Assembly: GCF_016864195.1 (NCBI RefSeq)
Contig: NZ_CP045202.1
Span: 1,581,001 to 1,645,000, forward strand
Reading direction: 5' to 3'
Length of the DNA: 64,000 bases
From: Dechloromonas sp. TW-R-39-2
Lineage (GTDB): Bacteria > Pseudomonadota > Gammaproteobacteria > Burkholderiales > Rhodocyclaceae
A model generated the notes under the pieces. The model did no database searches. It worked only from the letters and a program-made list of their open reading frames with translations, and was not told the origin of the DNA. Shown here piece by piece: positions 1-9,462 of the stretch. The position numbers and the translations under genes were made by a program. Every line of letters begins with the position of its first letter. Position 1 is the stretch's first letter.

Positions 1-3000
1 TGCCGAAGTGGCGTTTGCCGATGACCTGCGACTGGGCGGTCGCGGTTTCGACTTCGTAGCCGCGCTTTTGCAGCATCGCATCGAGCAGGTTCCAGCTGTC
101 GTTCGGGCGCAGTTCGAGCAGCGCTTGATCGACCGCGGCGAAAGCGACTTCGGTACCGGCCGGGGCGGGTTTGCCATCTGGCGTCGTGACCTTGATCCTG
201 ACCGTCGCTTCTTCGCGCGGACGGTAGTCGGTCTTGTCGCTGCTGATATCCACCTTGAGCTTGAAGCCGTCGGTACCGACAGCGATTTCGGCCAGCCCGA
301 GACGATAGGCCGGCTTGGCCAGGTCGACCATGGCGGTCGGCTGTTCAGGGCTCCACCATTCCTTGAACCAGGCGACCGGCTCGCGCCAGCCCCACTGGAA
401 CAGCGAATACCATTTCAGCGGCTCGACGCGGCCGCGCACGGCGAGCACCGAGACGAAAACATTCGGCCCCCATTCGGCCTTGACCGGCAGTTCAATCGTC
501 GGTTTGAAGCGTGACAGCGGCTGGACGAAAGTGTCGATCACGCCGCCGGCTTCGACCGAGATCAGCGCCGTCGCCTCGCGGAACGGCGTACGCACCTGGA
601 AACGGGCGGTTTCACCGGGCTTCCAGGCTTTCTTCTCGGGAATGACGTCGATCCGGTCCTGGTTGCCGGCGGAGAACCACAGGTCGCCGGCCCCGGTGAC
701 CCAATAACTGGTGCTGGCGCGGGCGATATTGCCCGACGCATCCTTGGTTTCGGCCAGCAGGTAGATCGAACCGGATTCACCGGATTTCGGCTCACAGAGC
801 AGTAGACCGCGACTATCGGTGGTGCCGCTGCAGACGTCGCCGATATCCTTGTATTCCGCATTGTTTTCGTAAGCGTAGAAGCCGCCGACGATGCGCCGGC
901 GATGACTGGTGTCGATCCGGCGCTTGCCCTTGACGCTGACCGCCTGCCCGGCGAGCGGCTTGCCGGCCGTGTCGAGGACGACGACTTCAACCCGGTTCTT
1001 GCCGCCGGCCGAAGCCCAGTCGGCGACCTTGATGCCGAGCGTAACGCCGGCCGGCCACAGTTCGACCAGACCGCGCAGGGTCTGGATTTCACCGTTCGGG
1101 TCGGCAAAAGTCATTTCGGCATAGACCTCGCTCGGGCCTTTCGGTTTGTCGGGCAACACCACATCGAGCTTGCCGGCGCCGGCCTTGTCGAGCTTGAGCG
1201 CCTGCTTGTCGAGAATCAGGCTTTCTTCCTCGCGGCCGGCATCGACCTTGAAGGCGGCCATCGCCGCATCGTCGAAATCGATATGAAAATTGTAAGCCTC
1301 GTAATTCTTGTAGGTCGGCCAGCGCGGGCGCAGCGTGGCGGAAACCTGCACCTCGGCGTTCTTGGCCGGGCCGCCGTTGAGGAAGGACAGGCCGAGCGCC
1401 AGCGGCACCTTGGCTGGGGCGATCTGGCGACTTGGAACGCCTTGCACGCTGCCGGTAAACACCGGTAGGCGGAAGTCGGCGACGCGAATTTCGCCGCTGT
1501 AGATTTCGCCGCGCTTGCCGCCGCTCAGGGCGATTTCATAAGTGCCGAGCTTGGCCGATTCAGGCACTTTCCAGCTGTTGACCGCAGAAGCCTGCGCATC
1601 CCACTGGACCGGCTGGGTGAATTCGGTGCCGCTTTCGCGGTGGCGGATGACCAGCTTGGTCGGCAGTCCGCTCGCTTCGGGCAACTGGAAACCCCGGCTG
1701 TCGCGGCTGCGCGCCAGATGTTTCATCGATACCGTCTGGCCGAGGCGGAAAAGGCTGCGGTCGACAATGCTGTGGATCTTGAAATCGCCGGTCTCGCCCC
1801 AGGTTTCGACGCCGAAGCGCCACGGTTCGATGCCTTCGTTCCAGTCGGAGCGGACAAAACTGTAATCGCCGTTCAGTCGGGCGCTGGCGAACAGGAAATA
1901 AGCATCGCGGCAGTTCTTGTTTTTCAGCCGCTGGTTGATTGCCGCCCGGCCCTGGCTGTCGGTCTTGCCCTGCCACAGCGACTTGCCGTCGCAGCCCGAA
2001 ACGCGCACCTCGGCATCGGCTACCGGCTTGCCGCTGTCGAGCGCGGTGACCCAGACCAGCGCATTGTCCTTGCCGGTTTTGAGATGCACCGCCATGTTGG
2101 TGACCAGCGCCGCTGCGCGGACATACATTGGCTTGGGCGTGGCGAGCAGCGCCTTGCCGAGCAACTGGCTTTCGATTTCGACAATGTGATAACCCGGCTT
2201 GGCGAGCGGAATGCCGACCACCTCGAATTCGCTGCTGCCGCCCGGCTTGGGTAGTTCCTGGCGGGTGACGCCATTGCGCTTGGCAAGGAAGGAGAGTTCG
2301 CGGGCGTAATACGGGTCGGTGACGGTGCGCATTTCGCCATCGACATTCAGTTTGACCTGCTGCGTCTGCTGCTCGAATTTTTGCAGCGCCAGCATCGCGG
2401 CGATCACGTCGGCATCTTCAGTCAGCCGCTGCTCGCTGAAACGGTGGCTGCCGGGCAGGGCGAGCTGCTTGTTTTTCAGGCTGGCTTCGACGTTGCGCAG
2501 CGTGACCGGCAAGAGGCCGCCTTCCTTCAACTCGATGATGCCGAAATTGCCGGGAAACTTGGCCAGCGGCGGCAGGCTGCCGGTCTTGGTCTTGAGGGGA
2601 AAACTCGCCGCATTGCTCAGCGGCCGCCCGGTTTCATCTTTGAAGCCGGACGGAATTTCGACGGTCAATTCGGCGTTCTGCGGCAAGGGGCCGGCGAAGC
2701 TGATCGACTGGAAACTCGGCTCCTGATGGCTGCTGTCCTTGTTCGGATCTACCGGACTACGTGGGCCTTCCGCGGTCAACAGGCGGAATTTGCTTAAAAG
2801 CTTGGCCTCGAACGGCGCGTTGAAGCTCAGGCTGATGGCCGACAAGGGCGAGCAGGGCGCGCCGGCTTTTTCGCGTTCGCAACTCAGCGTCGCCTTGAAC
2901 GGTTCGCGCACCTTGTACACGAAGCTTTCATCCTTTTCGCCCGGCGTGCCGTTGGCCGCCTGAATGCCCTTGCCCCAGACCAGTTTCATCTTGCTGCCAG

Positions 3001-3604
3001 CCGGCAGACGCTCGGCGCAGGTGATGACGATGGGCGCCGATCCCAGTCCGCCGATCTGGTTGAGCACCTCGTTGCGGATGGCCTGGCTGACCGGCCGGGC
3101 CGGGATGCGCTGGCCGACGCCATCGGCTTCGCACCACAGGTTGTTTTCGAGCGATTTCGCATTGAGCGGGCCGCCGCCGTTGATGACGAAAGCCTGATCC
3201 TCCTCGATACCTGAACCGGGGGCCGGGCGAATCGCCCAGGGACGCGGAGCGGCGCCGAAAAACTCGAAGCGGTTCTTGCCGCTGACAGCTTCGCCATTTG
3301 CTGCGGTCAACCCGCTTTTCAGGGCAAAAACGCAGCGTTCGCCCGGTTGCAGGGGGCGGCTCATTTGCCAGGCCCAGCTACGCTCGTCGATCCAGCGACC
3401 TTCGCCGGCAATGTTCTGGCAGTCGATGCTGAACGGCGCAGCGCCCCCGGTCTCGCCGAGCTTGGTCATGGCCGCATTGAAACGCACGGTGACGCGCGTC
3501 TGGTCGGCAACTTTGCCTTGCGGCATGAATTGCTGGACGCTGGCGGCCTGGCTGGCGGTGCTGGCCAGCAGCAGGCCGGCAAGAAGGAGGGTTTTTGTTT
3601 TCAT
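1..3604 (-). CDS. Alpha-2-macroglobulin family protein (YfhM-like), 3' end outside window
   Basis: Seen: an open minus-strand frame runs without a stop from the ATG at 3604 to the window edge, about 1,200 codons, so the C-terminus is missing. It starts MKTKTLLLAGLLLAS and has an AQAA-type signal peptidase I site. The translation contains a bait/MG-type stretch and the motif EVAFAAVDQALLEL, typical of bacterial alpha-2-macroglobulins. Known: these large periplasmic proteins trap proteases and usually sit beside the penicillin-binding protein gene pbpC. The thioester region (CxEQ) would lie beyond the window, so it cannot be judged. Odd: no lipobox is seen, whereas E. coli YfhM is a lipoprotein. 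The family call is confident; the type is less certain. Confidence 0.85.
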   Translation of the reverse strand, partial: MKTKTLLLAGLLLASTASQAASVQQFMPQGKVADQTRVTVRFNAAMTKLGETGGAAPFSIDCQNIAGEGRWIDERSWAWQMSRPLQPGERCVFALKSGLTAANGEAVSGKNRFEFFGAAPRPWAIRPAPGSGIEEDQAFVINGGGPLNAKSLENNLWCEADGVGQRIPARPVSQAIRNEVLNQIGGLGSAPIVITCAERLPAGSKMKLVWGKGIQAANGTPGEKDESFVYKVREPFKATLSCEREKAGAPCSPLSAISLSFNAPFEAKLLSKFRLLTAEGPRSPVDPNKDSSHQEPSFQSISFAGPLPQNAELTVEIPSGFKDETGRPLSNAASFPLKTKTGSLPPLAKFPGNFGIIELKEGGLLPVTLRNVEASLKNKQLALPGSHRFSEQRLTEDADVIAAMLALQKFEQQTQQVKLNVDGEMRTVTDPYYARELSFLAKRNGVTRQELPKPGGSSEFEVVGIPLAKPGYHIVEIESQLLGKALLATPKPMYVRAAALVTNMAVHLKTGKDNALVWVTALDSGKPVADAEVRVSGCDGKSLWQGKTDSQGRAAINQRLKNKNCRDAYFLFASARLNGDYSFVRSDWNEGIEPWRFGVETWGETGDFKIHSIVDRSLFRLGQTVSMKHLARSRDSRGFQLPEASGLPTKLVIRHRESGTEFTQPVQWDAQASAVNSWKVPESAKLGTYEIALSGGKRGEIYSGEIRVADFRLPVFTGSVQGVPSRQIAPAKVPLALGLSFLNGGPAKNAEVQVSATLRPRWPTYKNYEAYNFHIDFDDAAMAAFKVDAGREEESLILDKQALKLDKAGAGKLDVVLPDKPKGPSEVYAEMTFADPNGEIQTLRGLVELWPAGVTLGIKVADWASAGGKNRVEVVVLDTAGKPLAGQAVSVKGKRRIDTSHRRRIVGGFYAYENNAEYKDIGDVCSGTTDSRGLLLCEPKSGESGSIYLLAETKDASGNIARASTSYWVTGAGDLWFSAGNQDRIDVIPEKKAWKPGETARFQVRTPFREATALISVEAGGVIDTFVQPLSRFKPTIELPVKAEWGPNVFVSVLAVRGRVEPLKWYSLFQWGWREPVAWFKEWWSPEQPTAMVDLAKPAYRLGLAEIAVGTDGFKLKVDISSDKTDYRPREEATVRIKVTTPDGKPAPAGTEVAFAAVDQALLELRPNDSWNLLDAMLQKRGYEVETATAQSQVIGKRHFG

Positions 3605-3734
3605 GGGCGAATTCTTCGATCAGGGGCGGTCATGCCCGAAGCATCGCCGAGTGTGCCACAGAAGGCGAAGCATTCGACAGCCTGGGCGCGGGCGGCTATC
3701 CTCCGCGTTTTGAGCGATTATTCCGGGGAATTCG

Positions 3735-4049
3735 ATGGGACAGGCAAAACTACGCGGCAGCCAGGCCGAACGCATTGCAAAGGCACAGGCCAAGATCGAG
3801 GCGACGCGCCCGGAAAAGCTGGTTTGCAACGGTTGCGGTGCTGATGTGACGACGATCCATCCGGTCGACACGCGTGGCCTGCGCGGTATTGAAGCGATCT
3901 GGGTCGGCCAGTGCGAATGCGGCCAGACGACTTTTGCTGCTTCAGGCGAACCGAAGGCGGTCGATGCCTTTTTCTTCGCGCTCAGCGAAAACAGCGAACT
4001 GACGCTGGGTAGCCAGAGCAAGGACGGCGAAAAGCACGAAGTCGCCTGA
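3735..4049 (+). CDS. Small hypothetical protein with zinc-ribbon-like cysteines
   Basis: I do not recognise a named family for this 104-residue protein. The ATG follows GGGGAA at a suitable distance. The N-terminus is basic and alanine-rich (MGQAKLRGSQAERIAKAQAK). Two cysteine pairs follow, CNGC around residue 31 and CEC around residue 60, which could bind one zinc. No signal peptide or membrane segment is seen, so it is probably cytoplasmic. Its stop codon directly abuts the stop of the converging DUF4124-like gene. Confidence 0.6.
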   Translation: MGQAKLRGSQAERIAKAQAKIEATRPEKLVCNGCGADVTTIHPVDTRGLRGIEAIWVGQCECGQTTFAASGEPKAVDAFFFALSENSELTLGSQSKDGEKHEVA

Positions 4050-4724
4050 TCAGCGTACGCAGTTCTTGTTGTTGGGCGGGCAAATCACCCGCGAACTTTC
4101 GACCGGCGCCGGCCCTGCCGGTTTCGGTGGCGTCGACGGTGCCGGCTGGCTGATTGTCGGCGGCGGGGGCGCCAGGTGGCCCTGGCACTGGGCCAGTCGC
4201 TGGCTTTGTTCGGCGGGCGGCAGTTTCAGTCGCAATACGTTTTCAATGCAGATGCTGATCGGATTGCCGGCATAGACCGGCACCGGGACATAAACCGGCT
4301 GGCTGCTTCGTCCGCCGGCGCGGCAGGCTGCTTCCTGTTCGGCACGCTGGTGGGCGTCCAGCGCCTGCTGTCCGACATCGTGCAGGCATTCTTCGACCGT
4401 TCTCGTTTCGGCTGCAGGCGGCGCGTTGACCGCAGGATTCCGCTTTTGTGCCGCGATCCGCTCGGTTTCGGCCGCGCGTTGCGCTGCTTCCATGCGATCC
4501 GCCTGCAGACGCATCCGCTCGACTTCACGTTCGGCTTGCAAGCGGTCGGCCTCGGATACTTTTTCATCCGGGCGAACCGTGACGGTGCCACTTCCCTTCG
4601 GGCAGGGGGCGTTGGTGATTTCCATCTGGCCATCGGGCAGCCGGCACTTGTAAACCTCGGCGCCCGCATCAATCGATAGCGCGAGCAGCACCATGAGAAC
4701 TGATTTGCGTATCGGAGTGGTCAT
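4050..4724 (-). CDS. DUF4124-like secreted protein with charged coiled coil
   Basis: The 224-residue product begins with a signal peptide (MTTPIRKSVLMVLLALSIDAGA) followed by a DUF4124-type motif, EVYKCRLPDGQMEITNAPC. A charged, Arg/Glu/Ala-rich helix (about residues 55-100) follows, then a cysteine-containing segment and a Pro-rich tail ending in CPPNNKNCVR. I chose the ATG at 4724 rather than the upstream in-frame start because it has an AGGGA ribosome site and puts the signal peptide at the N-terminus. Known: DUF4124 proteins are periplasmic or envelope proteins of unknown function. The domain call is moderate; the function is unknown. Confidence 0.65.
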   Translation of the reverse strand: MTTPIRKSVLMVLLALSIDAGAEVYKCRLPDGQMEITNAPCPKGSGTVTVRPDEKVSEADRLQAEREVERMRLQADRMEAAQRAAETERIAAQKRNPAVNAPPAAETRTVEECLHDVGQQALDAHQRAEQEAACRAGGRSSQPVYVPVPVYAGNPISICIENVLRLKLPPAEQSQRLAQCQGHLAPPPPTISQPAPSTPPKPAGPAPVESSRVICPPNNKNCVR

Positions 4725-4949
4725 CGTCGATCCCTGTTGAATGCTGCGTGACTGAATCCTAGCCTGAAGCGGCTGGTTTGTGACCAGGAAGAAGCCGGTC
4801 TGCGGTGTTTTCCTCGTCGACACGGATGTCGCTCAGCAGGTTCCCGATCTTCTTGCTATGATCGGCCATGTCGTCGAATTTCAGACTTTTCCACTTCGTG
4901 TCAGAAATATGAGTTCAGTCAGCTTCGTTCTGTCCTGCCGGAGTTGCGC

Positions 4950-6959
4950 ATGATGTCCGGGCTGTTACGGGCGGACCGCGAAAAACCATGCCGCCTGAGC
5001 GTGCTGGGCATGCTTCTGCTGTTGGCTTCCAGCGGTCTGCAGGCGACCGATTCGGCCGGTGCCCTGGCGGATCTGACGCTCGAACAACTGACGCAGCAGG
5101 AAGTGATCTGGGCCTCGAAAATTGCCCGCCAGGTCAGCGACTCGCCCTCGGCCGTGGCGATTGTCACGGCTGCCGATATCCGGGCTTACGGTTACCGGAC
5201 GCTGGCCGATGTGATCAATAGCATGCGGGGCTTGTACACGACCAACGATCGCCGCTATCAATACATGGGCGGACGTGGCTTTGGCGCTCCGGAGGATTAC
5301 GCTGGCCGGGTGATGCTGCTGATCGACGGCTATGCGACCCAGGACAGCCTGTTCAACCAGGCTTATATCGACGAAGGTGGCCTGATCGATCTCGAACTGG
5401 TTGAGCGTGTCGAGTACGTGCCGGGCACCGGTTCGGTGACCTACGGCAATAATGCCTTGCTCGGCATCATCAACGTCGTTACCCGGCATGGGCGCGATTT
5501 CAACGCCACCCAGTTGTCCGGCGAGATCGCCAGCCACGGCGGGCGGAAACAGCGTGTGACCTACGGCAAGTATTTCGACAATGGGGCGGATTTGCTGTTG
5601 TCTGCCTCGGCGCTTGATGCACGCGGCCAGAGCCTCTATTTCCCGGCCTACGACACGCCGGCCACCAACAACGGCATGGCGCAGAATGTCGATGCAGAGC
5701 ATAACAATCGTCTGTTCGGCAAGTTTTCCTATGACGGCTGGACGGTCGAAGCGGCTTATGTGGACCGAAAAAAGACGGTGCCGACCAATCCGAATGCCTA
5801 TACCGCATTCAATACGCCCTTTACCGTGCAGGATACCAACGCCTTCCTGAATGCGCGCTACGAAACCGATCTGGCCCACAAGCTGCATTCCGCTTCGCGT
5901 TTTTACTACGGACACTACGCTTACGACGGTTTTCGCCAGTTTGCCGATTTCAGCGATGGTGAGAAATTCGGGCGTCGCCAGTTCGATGCCGACTGGTGGG
6001 GCATCGATCAGAAATTTGTTGGCAACTGGTTTGCCAGCCACTCAATCGTTTTTGGCTTCGAGTATCGCAATGATTTTCGCCAGCGCTTTCACTGGAGCTA
6101 CCTTTCCCCGTCGCGGGTGACTGTGCGGGAAAGCGAGGAAATGTATGCCCGGCGGACGACCAGCTTTTACCTGACCGACGAATTCCGGATCAACGATCGA
6201 TGGTCGCTCAATGTTGGCGCGCGCCACGATAACGCCAGCGATCTGGCCGGCAACTGGAGCCCGCGCCTGGCCGCGATTTATCATCCCAGCCTGAGTACGA
6301 CCGTGAAAGCCTCCTGGAGCGAAGCTTTCCGCATGCCGCACGCCTATGAACGCTCTTTCTACGGTGCCGCCGCCGCGCCGGAATTCGTCACGGCCAGTGA
6401 ACTGGTCGTGCAGCACGATCTGTCGCCCCAAACCCGCCTGACCGGCTCGGTGTATCGCTATCACCGTACCCGGCAGATAGTATTCAACGATGCACTGAAC
6501 GATTATGTCGATGCTGGTTCGAGCTACACCAGGGGCGTTGAGCTTGAGTTGGAGCGTTCCTGGGAAAACGGAACCCGCCTGCGCAGCAGCGTGGCTTTCC
6601 AGAGCTCCAAGGATGTGAATGGCGAAGATGCCGTCAATTCCCCCAATTTGCTGGGCAAGTTCAATCTGACATTCCCCATCGTTGCGAATGCCTTGCGGAC
6701 GGGTATCGAGGCGCAGTACACGGGGGCGCGCCAGACCCTGGAGCGGCAGCGCCTGTCGAGTGTCACGCTGGCCAACCTGACTTTTTCCAGTGAGCGGAAA
6801 TGGTACGGACTGTCTTCTTCGTTCAGCATCCGCAATCTGTTCGACAAGAAATACGATGCCGTTTCGCCTTTCGACTGGCGCCCCGACAGTGGCTATCCCC
6901 AGGATTCGCTGCGCATGGATGGCCGGACTTACTGGTTCCAACTGAATTACGATTTGTAG
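4950..6959 (+). CDS. TonB-dependent outer membrane receptor
   Basis: About 669 residues with a signal peptide (hydrophobic stretch LGMLLLLASSGLQA). The plug domain covers roughly residues 45-170, with the motifs SPSAVAIVTAADIRAYGYRTLADVI and VERVEYVPGTGSVTYGNNALLGIINVVT. A beta-barrel follows, ending in a C-terminal aromatic motif (YWFQLNYDL). Known: such receptors import siderophores, vitamin B12 or other large substrates using TonB energy. The early DLTLEQLTQQEV segment occurs in many proteobacterial receptors of unknown substrate. Neither a siderophore gene nor a recognised riboswitch or Fur box was found nearby, so the substrate stays open. The ATG at 4950 (GGAG seven bases upstream) is preferred to the TTG at 4944. 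Confidence 0.9.
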   Translation: MMSGLLRADREKPCRLSVLGMLLLLASSGLQATDSAGALADLTLEQLTQQEVIWASKIARQVSDSPSAVAIVTAADIRAYGYRTLADVINSMRGLYTTNDRRYQYMGGRGFGAPEDYAGRVMLLIDGYATQDSLFNQAYIDEGGLIDLELVERVEYVPGTGSVTYGNNALLGIINVVTRHGRDFNATQLSGEIASHGGRKQRVTYGKYFDNGADLLLSASALDARGQSLYFPAYDTPATNNGMAQNVDAEHNNRLFGKFSYDGWTVEAAYVDRKKTVPTNPNAYTAFNTPFTVQDTNAFLNARYETDLAHKLHSASRFYYGHYAYDGFRQFADFSDGEKFGRRQFDADWWGIDQKFVGNWFASHSIVFGFEYRNDFRQRFHWSYLSPSRVTVRESEEMYARRTTSFYLTDEFRINDRWSLNVGARHDNASDLAGNWSPRLAAIYHPSLSTTVKASWSEAFRMPHAYERSFYGAAAAPEFVTASELVVQHDLSPQTRLTGSVYRYHRTRQIVFNDALNDYVDAGSSYTRGVELELERSWENGTRLRSSVAFQSSKDVNGEDAVNSPNLLGKFNLTFPIVANALRTGIEAQYTGARQTLERQRLSSVTLANLTFSSERKWYGLSSSFSIRNLFDKKYDAVSPFDWRPDSGYPQDSLRMDGRTYWFQLNYDL

Positions 6960-6990
6960 TTGCGCCGACCGCTGATTGTGTCGTCGGCGT

Positions 6991-7025
6991 AAAAAAGCCT
7001 CCGGGGATTCCGGAGGCTTTTGTTT
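6991..7025. terminator. Bidirectional intrinsic terminator
   Basis: Inverted repeat AAAAGCCTCCGG / CCGGAGGCTTTT with a 5-base loop. It has T-rich tails in both directions and lies between the convergent TonB receptor and cysN genes, so it can end both transcripts. Confidence 0.9.
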
Positions 7026-7046
7026 GGAGCGTTTGCCCGCCAGGGG

Positions 7047-8330
7047 TCAGAGAATCATCCCGGCGCCAACGGTGTTGTTGTTGCTTTCGTCGATGATGAT
7101 GAAAGCGCCGGTGCCGCGGTTTTCCAGGTAGGGATCGGCGAACAGCGGTTGGGCGAGTTTGAACGTCACTTGTGCAATGTCGTTCATCGCCAGCTTTTCG
7201 GCCGGGACTTTTTCCAGGGTGTTCACATCCAGACGATGGTCGATGGCGGCCAGCTTGGCCTTGGAGTCGCGCGTCGTGTGGCGGATCAGGTAGGTGCGGG
7301 CGCGGTCCATCGGTTGTTCGGCCATCCAGCAGACAGTGGCTTCGATCTGCTTGACGGCGGCCGGCACTTCATTGGACTTGACGATCATGTCGCCACGCGA
7401 GGTGTCGATTTCATCGGCCAGCAGCAGGGTGATCGATTGTTCGGTGAAAGCTTCGCCGATATCGACGCCACCCAATTGAACCGCTTTCACGGTCGACTCG
7501 CGGCCGGAGGGTAAAACGGTGACGGCGTCGCCAACCTTGATCGAGCCAGCTTCGACGCGGCCCATGAAGCCACGGTAGTCGTGCAGTTCCGGGTTGGCCG
7601 AATCCTGCGGGCGGCAGACGTACTGGACTGGGAAGCGAAACTTCTCGGTGTGCTCGGTGTGTGCGGCCGGAGCGGCTTCGAGCATTTCCAGCAGGGTCGG
7701 GCCGTCGTACCAGTTCAGCTTGTCGCCGCGGTCGACGATCATGTCGCCGTTCAGGGCTGACAACGGGATGAAGCGGATGTCTTCGATGCCGACCTTGGCC
7801 GCGAATTCGAGGTATTCAGCTTTGATGCGCTCGTAGGTTTCCTGCGAGTAATCGGCCAGGTCCATCTTGTTGATCGCGACGATCAGGTGCGGAATGCCAA
7901 CCAGTGCGGCCAGTTTGGAGTGGCGGCGGGTTTGGGTCAGGACACCCTTGCGCGCATCGATCAGGATGATGGCCAGGTTGGCGGTCGACGCGGCGGTCAC
8001 CATGTTGCGGGTGTACTGCTCGTGGCCCGGCGCATCGGCGATGATGTACTTGCGCGTCCCGGTGCTGAAATAACGGTAGGCGACGTCGATCGTGATGCCT
8101 TGCTCGCGCTCGGCTTGCAGGCCATCGGTCAGTAGCGACAGGTCGACGGCGCCGAGGCCGCGCTTTTCCGAGGTCTTGGCGATGGCCGACAGGGTGTCGG
8201 CAAGAATGGTCTTGGTGTCGTACAGCAGGCGGCCGATCAGCGTGCTCTTGCCGTCATCGACGCTGCCGCAGGTCAGGAAGCGGAGCAGGCCGGCATCTTC
8301 GTAAACTCGTTCAACTTGATGGGCGCTCAT
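7047..8330 (-). CDS. cysN: Sulfate adenylyltransferase subunit 1 (GTPase)
   Basis: This 427-residue EF-Tu-like GTPase drives ATP sulfurylase, forming APS from sulfate and ATP together with CysD. Seen: the P-loop GSVDDGKSTLIGRLL near residue 22, the switch motif DAPGHEQYTRNM near 100, and the guanine motif NKMD near 155. The length fits stand-alone CysN, with no fused CysC (APS kinase) domain. The start codon overlaps the cysD stop by one base (TGATG), indicating translational coupling. With the APS-reductase-like CysH at 40884, it fits an APS-direct sulfate assimilation route. Confidence 0.96.
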   Translation of the reverse strand: MSAHQVERVYEDAGLLRFLTCGSVDDGKSTLIGRLLYDTKTILADTLSAIAKTSEKRGLGAVDLSLLTDGLQAEREQGITIDVAYRYFSTGTRKYIIADAPGHEQYTRNMVTAASTANLAIILIDARKGVLTQTRRHSKLAALVGIPHLIVAINKMDLADYSQETYERIKAEYLEFAAKVGIEDIRFIPLSALNGDMIVDRGDKLNWYDGPTLLEMLEAAPAAHTEHTEKFRFPVQYVCRPQDSANPELHDYRGFMGRVEAGSIKVGDAVTVLPSGRESTVKAVQLGGVDIGEAFTEQSITLLLADEIDTSRGDMIVKSNEVPAAVKQIEATVCWMAEQPMDRARTYLIRHTTRDSKAKLAAIDHRLDVNTLEKVPAEKLAMNDIAQVTFKLAQPLFADPYLENRGTGAFIIIDESNNNTVGAGMIL

Positions 8331-9259
8331 CAGAAATAACCCTCTTTCTTGCGTTGTTCCATGGAGGCGTCGCTGGTCTGGTCGTCCAGACGGGTAGCGC
8401 CGCGCTCGGTGATGGTGGTGGTGGCGGTTTCGAAAACAATCTTGCTGACGTTGTCGGCATCGGATTCAACCGGCGCCGTGCAGGAAATGTCGCCGACGGT
8501 GCGGAAACGGACCTGCAGGTCGATGATTTCTTCACCGTCCCTGGATGGATTGGCGATGCCGCCGTCAACCAGCGGCACATTGACCGGCACGATAGCGCCC
8601 TGGCGCATGACGATCGGACGCTTGTGGGCGAAATAGATCGACGGCAGTTCCAGGCCTTCGCGCTCGATGTATTGCCAGACGTCCATTTCCGTCCAGTTCG
8701 AGATCGGGAAGGCGCGGATGTTCTCGCCCTTGTGGCTGCGCGCGTTGTACAGGCTCCACAGTTCCGGGCGCTGATTCTTCGGGTCCCACTGGCCGAATTC
8801 GTCGCGGAAACTGAAGATACGTTCCTTGGCGCGGGCCTTTTCCTCGTCGCGGCGGGCGCCGCCGATGCAGGCGTCAAAGCCGAATTCTTCGATGGCTTCG
8901 AGCAGGGTTACCGACTGGTGCTTGTTGCGCGATTCGCCTTCGTGCTTGAGAACAACCGTGCCGCGCTTCATCGAATCCTCAACGGAGCGAACGATCAAAC
9001 GCTCGCCGAGTTCGGCCGCACGCTTGTCGCGGAAGGCAACGACTTCCTTGTAATTGTGGCCGGTGTCGATGTGCATCAGCGGGAAGGGAAACTTGCCCGG
9101 GCGGAAGGCCTTTTCAGCCAGGCGCAGCATGCAGATCGAGTCCTTGCCACCGGAGAAAAGCAGCACCGGGTTGGAACACTGGCCGGCCACTTCGCGCATG
9201 ATGTGGATGGCTTCGGCTTCGAGCCAGTCGAGGTGAGAGAGTGTGTTGCGTTGAGTCAT
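8330..9259 (-). CDS. cysD: Sulfate adenylyltransferase subunit 2
   Basis: The 309-residue catalytic subunit of ATP sulfurylase, from the PP-loop (PAPS reductase-like) superfamily. Seen: the nucleotide loop SGGKDSICML near residue 35, and family segments such as RRDEEKARAKERIFSFRD and the C-terminal ARKEGYF-like end (MEQRKKEGYF). It leads a two-gene operon with cysN, downstream of a short AT-rich promoter region with an inverted repeat (9309-9325). Known: CysDN makes APS, the first step of sulfate assimilation. The rest of the pathway lies about 32 kb away at 40.9-45.6 kb. Confidence 0.96.
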   Translation of the reverse strand: MTQRNTLSHLDWLEAEAIHIMREVAGQCSNPVLLFSGGKDSICMLRLAEKAFRPGKFPFPLMHIDTGHNYKEVVAFRDKRAAELGERLIVRSVEDSMKRGTVVLKHEGESRNKHQSVTLLEAIEEFGFDACIGGARRDEEKARAKERIFSFRDEFGQWDPKNQRPELWSLYNARSHKGENIRAFPISNWTEMDVWQYIEREGLELPSIYFAHKRPIVMRQGAIVPVNVPLVDGGIANPSRDGEEIIDLQVRFRTVGDISCTAPVESDADNVSKIVFETATTTITERGATRLDDQTSDASMEQRKKEGYF

Positions 9260-9308
9260 TGCTGGGTAATCCGCGGGGATTGTCGAATGGGCGCTATTGT
9301 AGCAAGTC

Positions 9309-9325
9309 CTTAATATTCGATTAAG
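9309..9325 (-). promoter_or_regulatory. Inverted repeat and putative promoter upstream of cysDN
   Basis: CTTAAT-N5-ATTAAG is a perfect dyad about 50 bases upstream of cysD. On the minus strand a TACAAT (-10-like) hexamer follows 7 bases after it. It may be a LysR-type (CysB-like) or response-regulator site. It resembles the TTAA boxes at 21571 and 29222, but its spacing to the -10 differs. Confidence 0.4.
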
Positions 9326-9383
9326 AACAAGTGCGCATTGTGTTATTTCGAATAGGAATAAGTCGGCCCGGGGGACTCAAGAT

Positions 9384-9411
9384 AATGGCCGCTTTGTTGC
9401 CAGCGGCCATT
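9384..9411. terminator. Hairpin downstream of the chemoreceptor gene
   Basis: AATGGCCGCT / AGCGGCCATT, 10-bp arms and an 8-base loop, lies just after the chemoreceptor stop. The T-tract is weak on both strands, so terminator function is only probable. Confidence 0.5.
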
Positions 9412-9462
9412 GTTTACTCAATTTACCTGTAACACCTTCAACCTGGAATCATTGAGCCTGCG

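Noticed and set aside
4965..6941. Two long minus-strand open frames inside the TonB receptor
   Set aside because: They are shadows of a well-supported plus-strand receptor with TonB plug motifs; no ribosome sites or family patterns.
6960..7046. Riboswitch between the TonB receptor and cysN
   Set aside because: Only a terminator hairpin is visible; no cobalamin or other conserved core.
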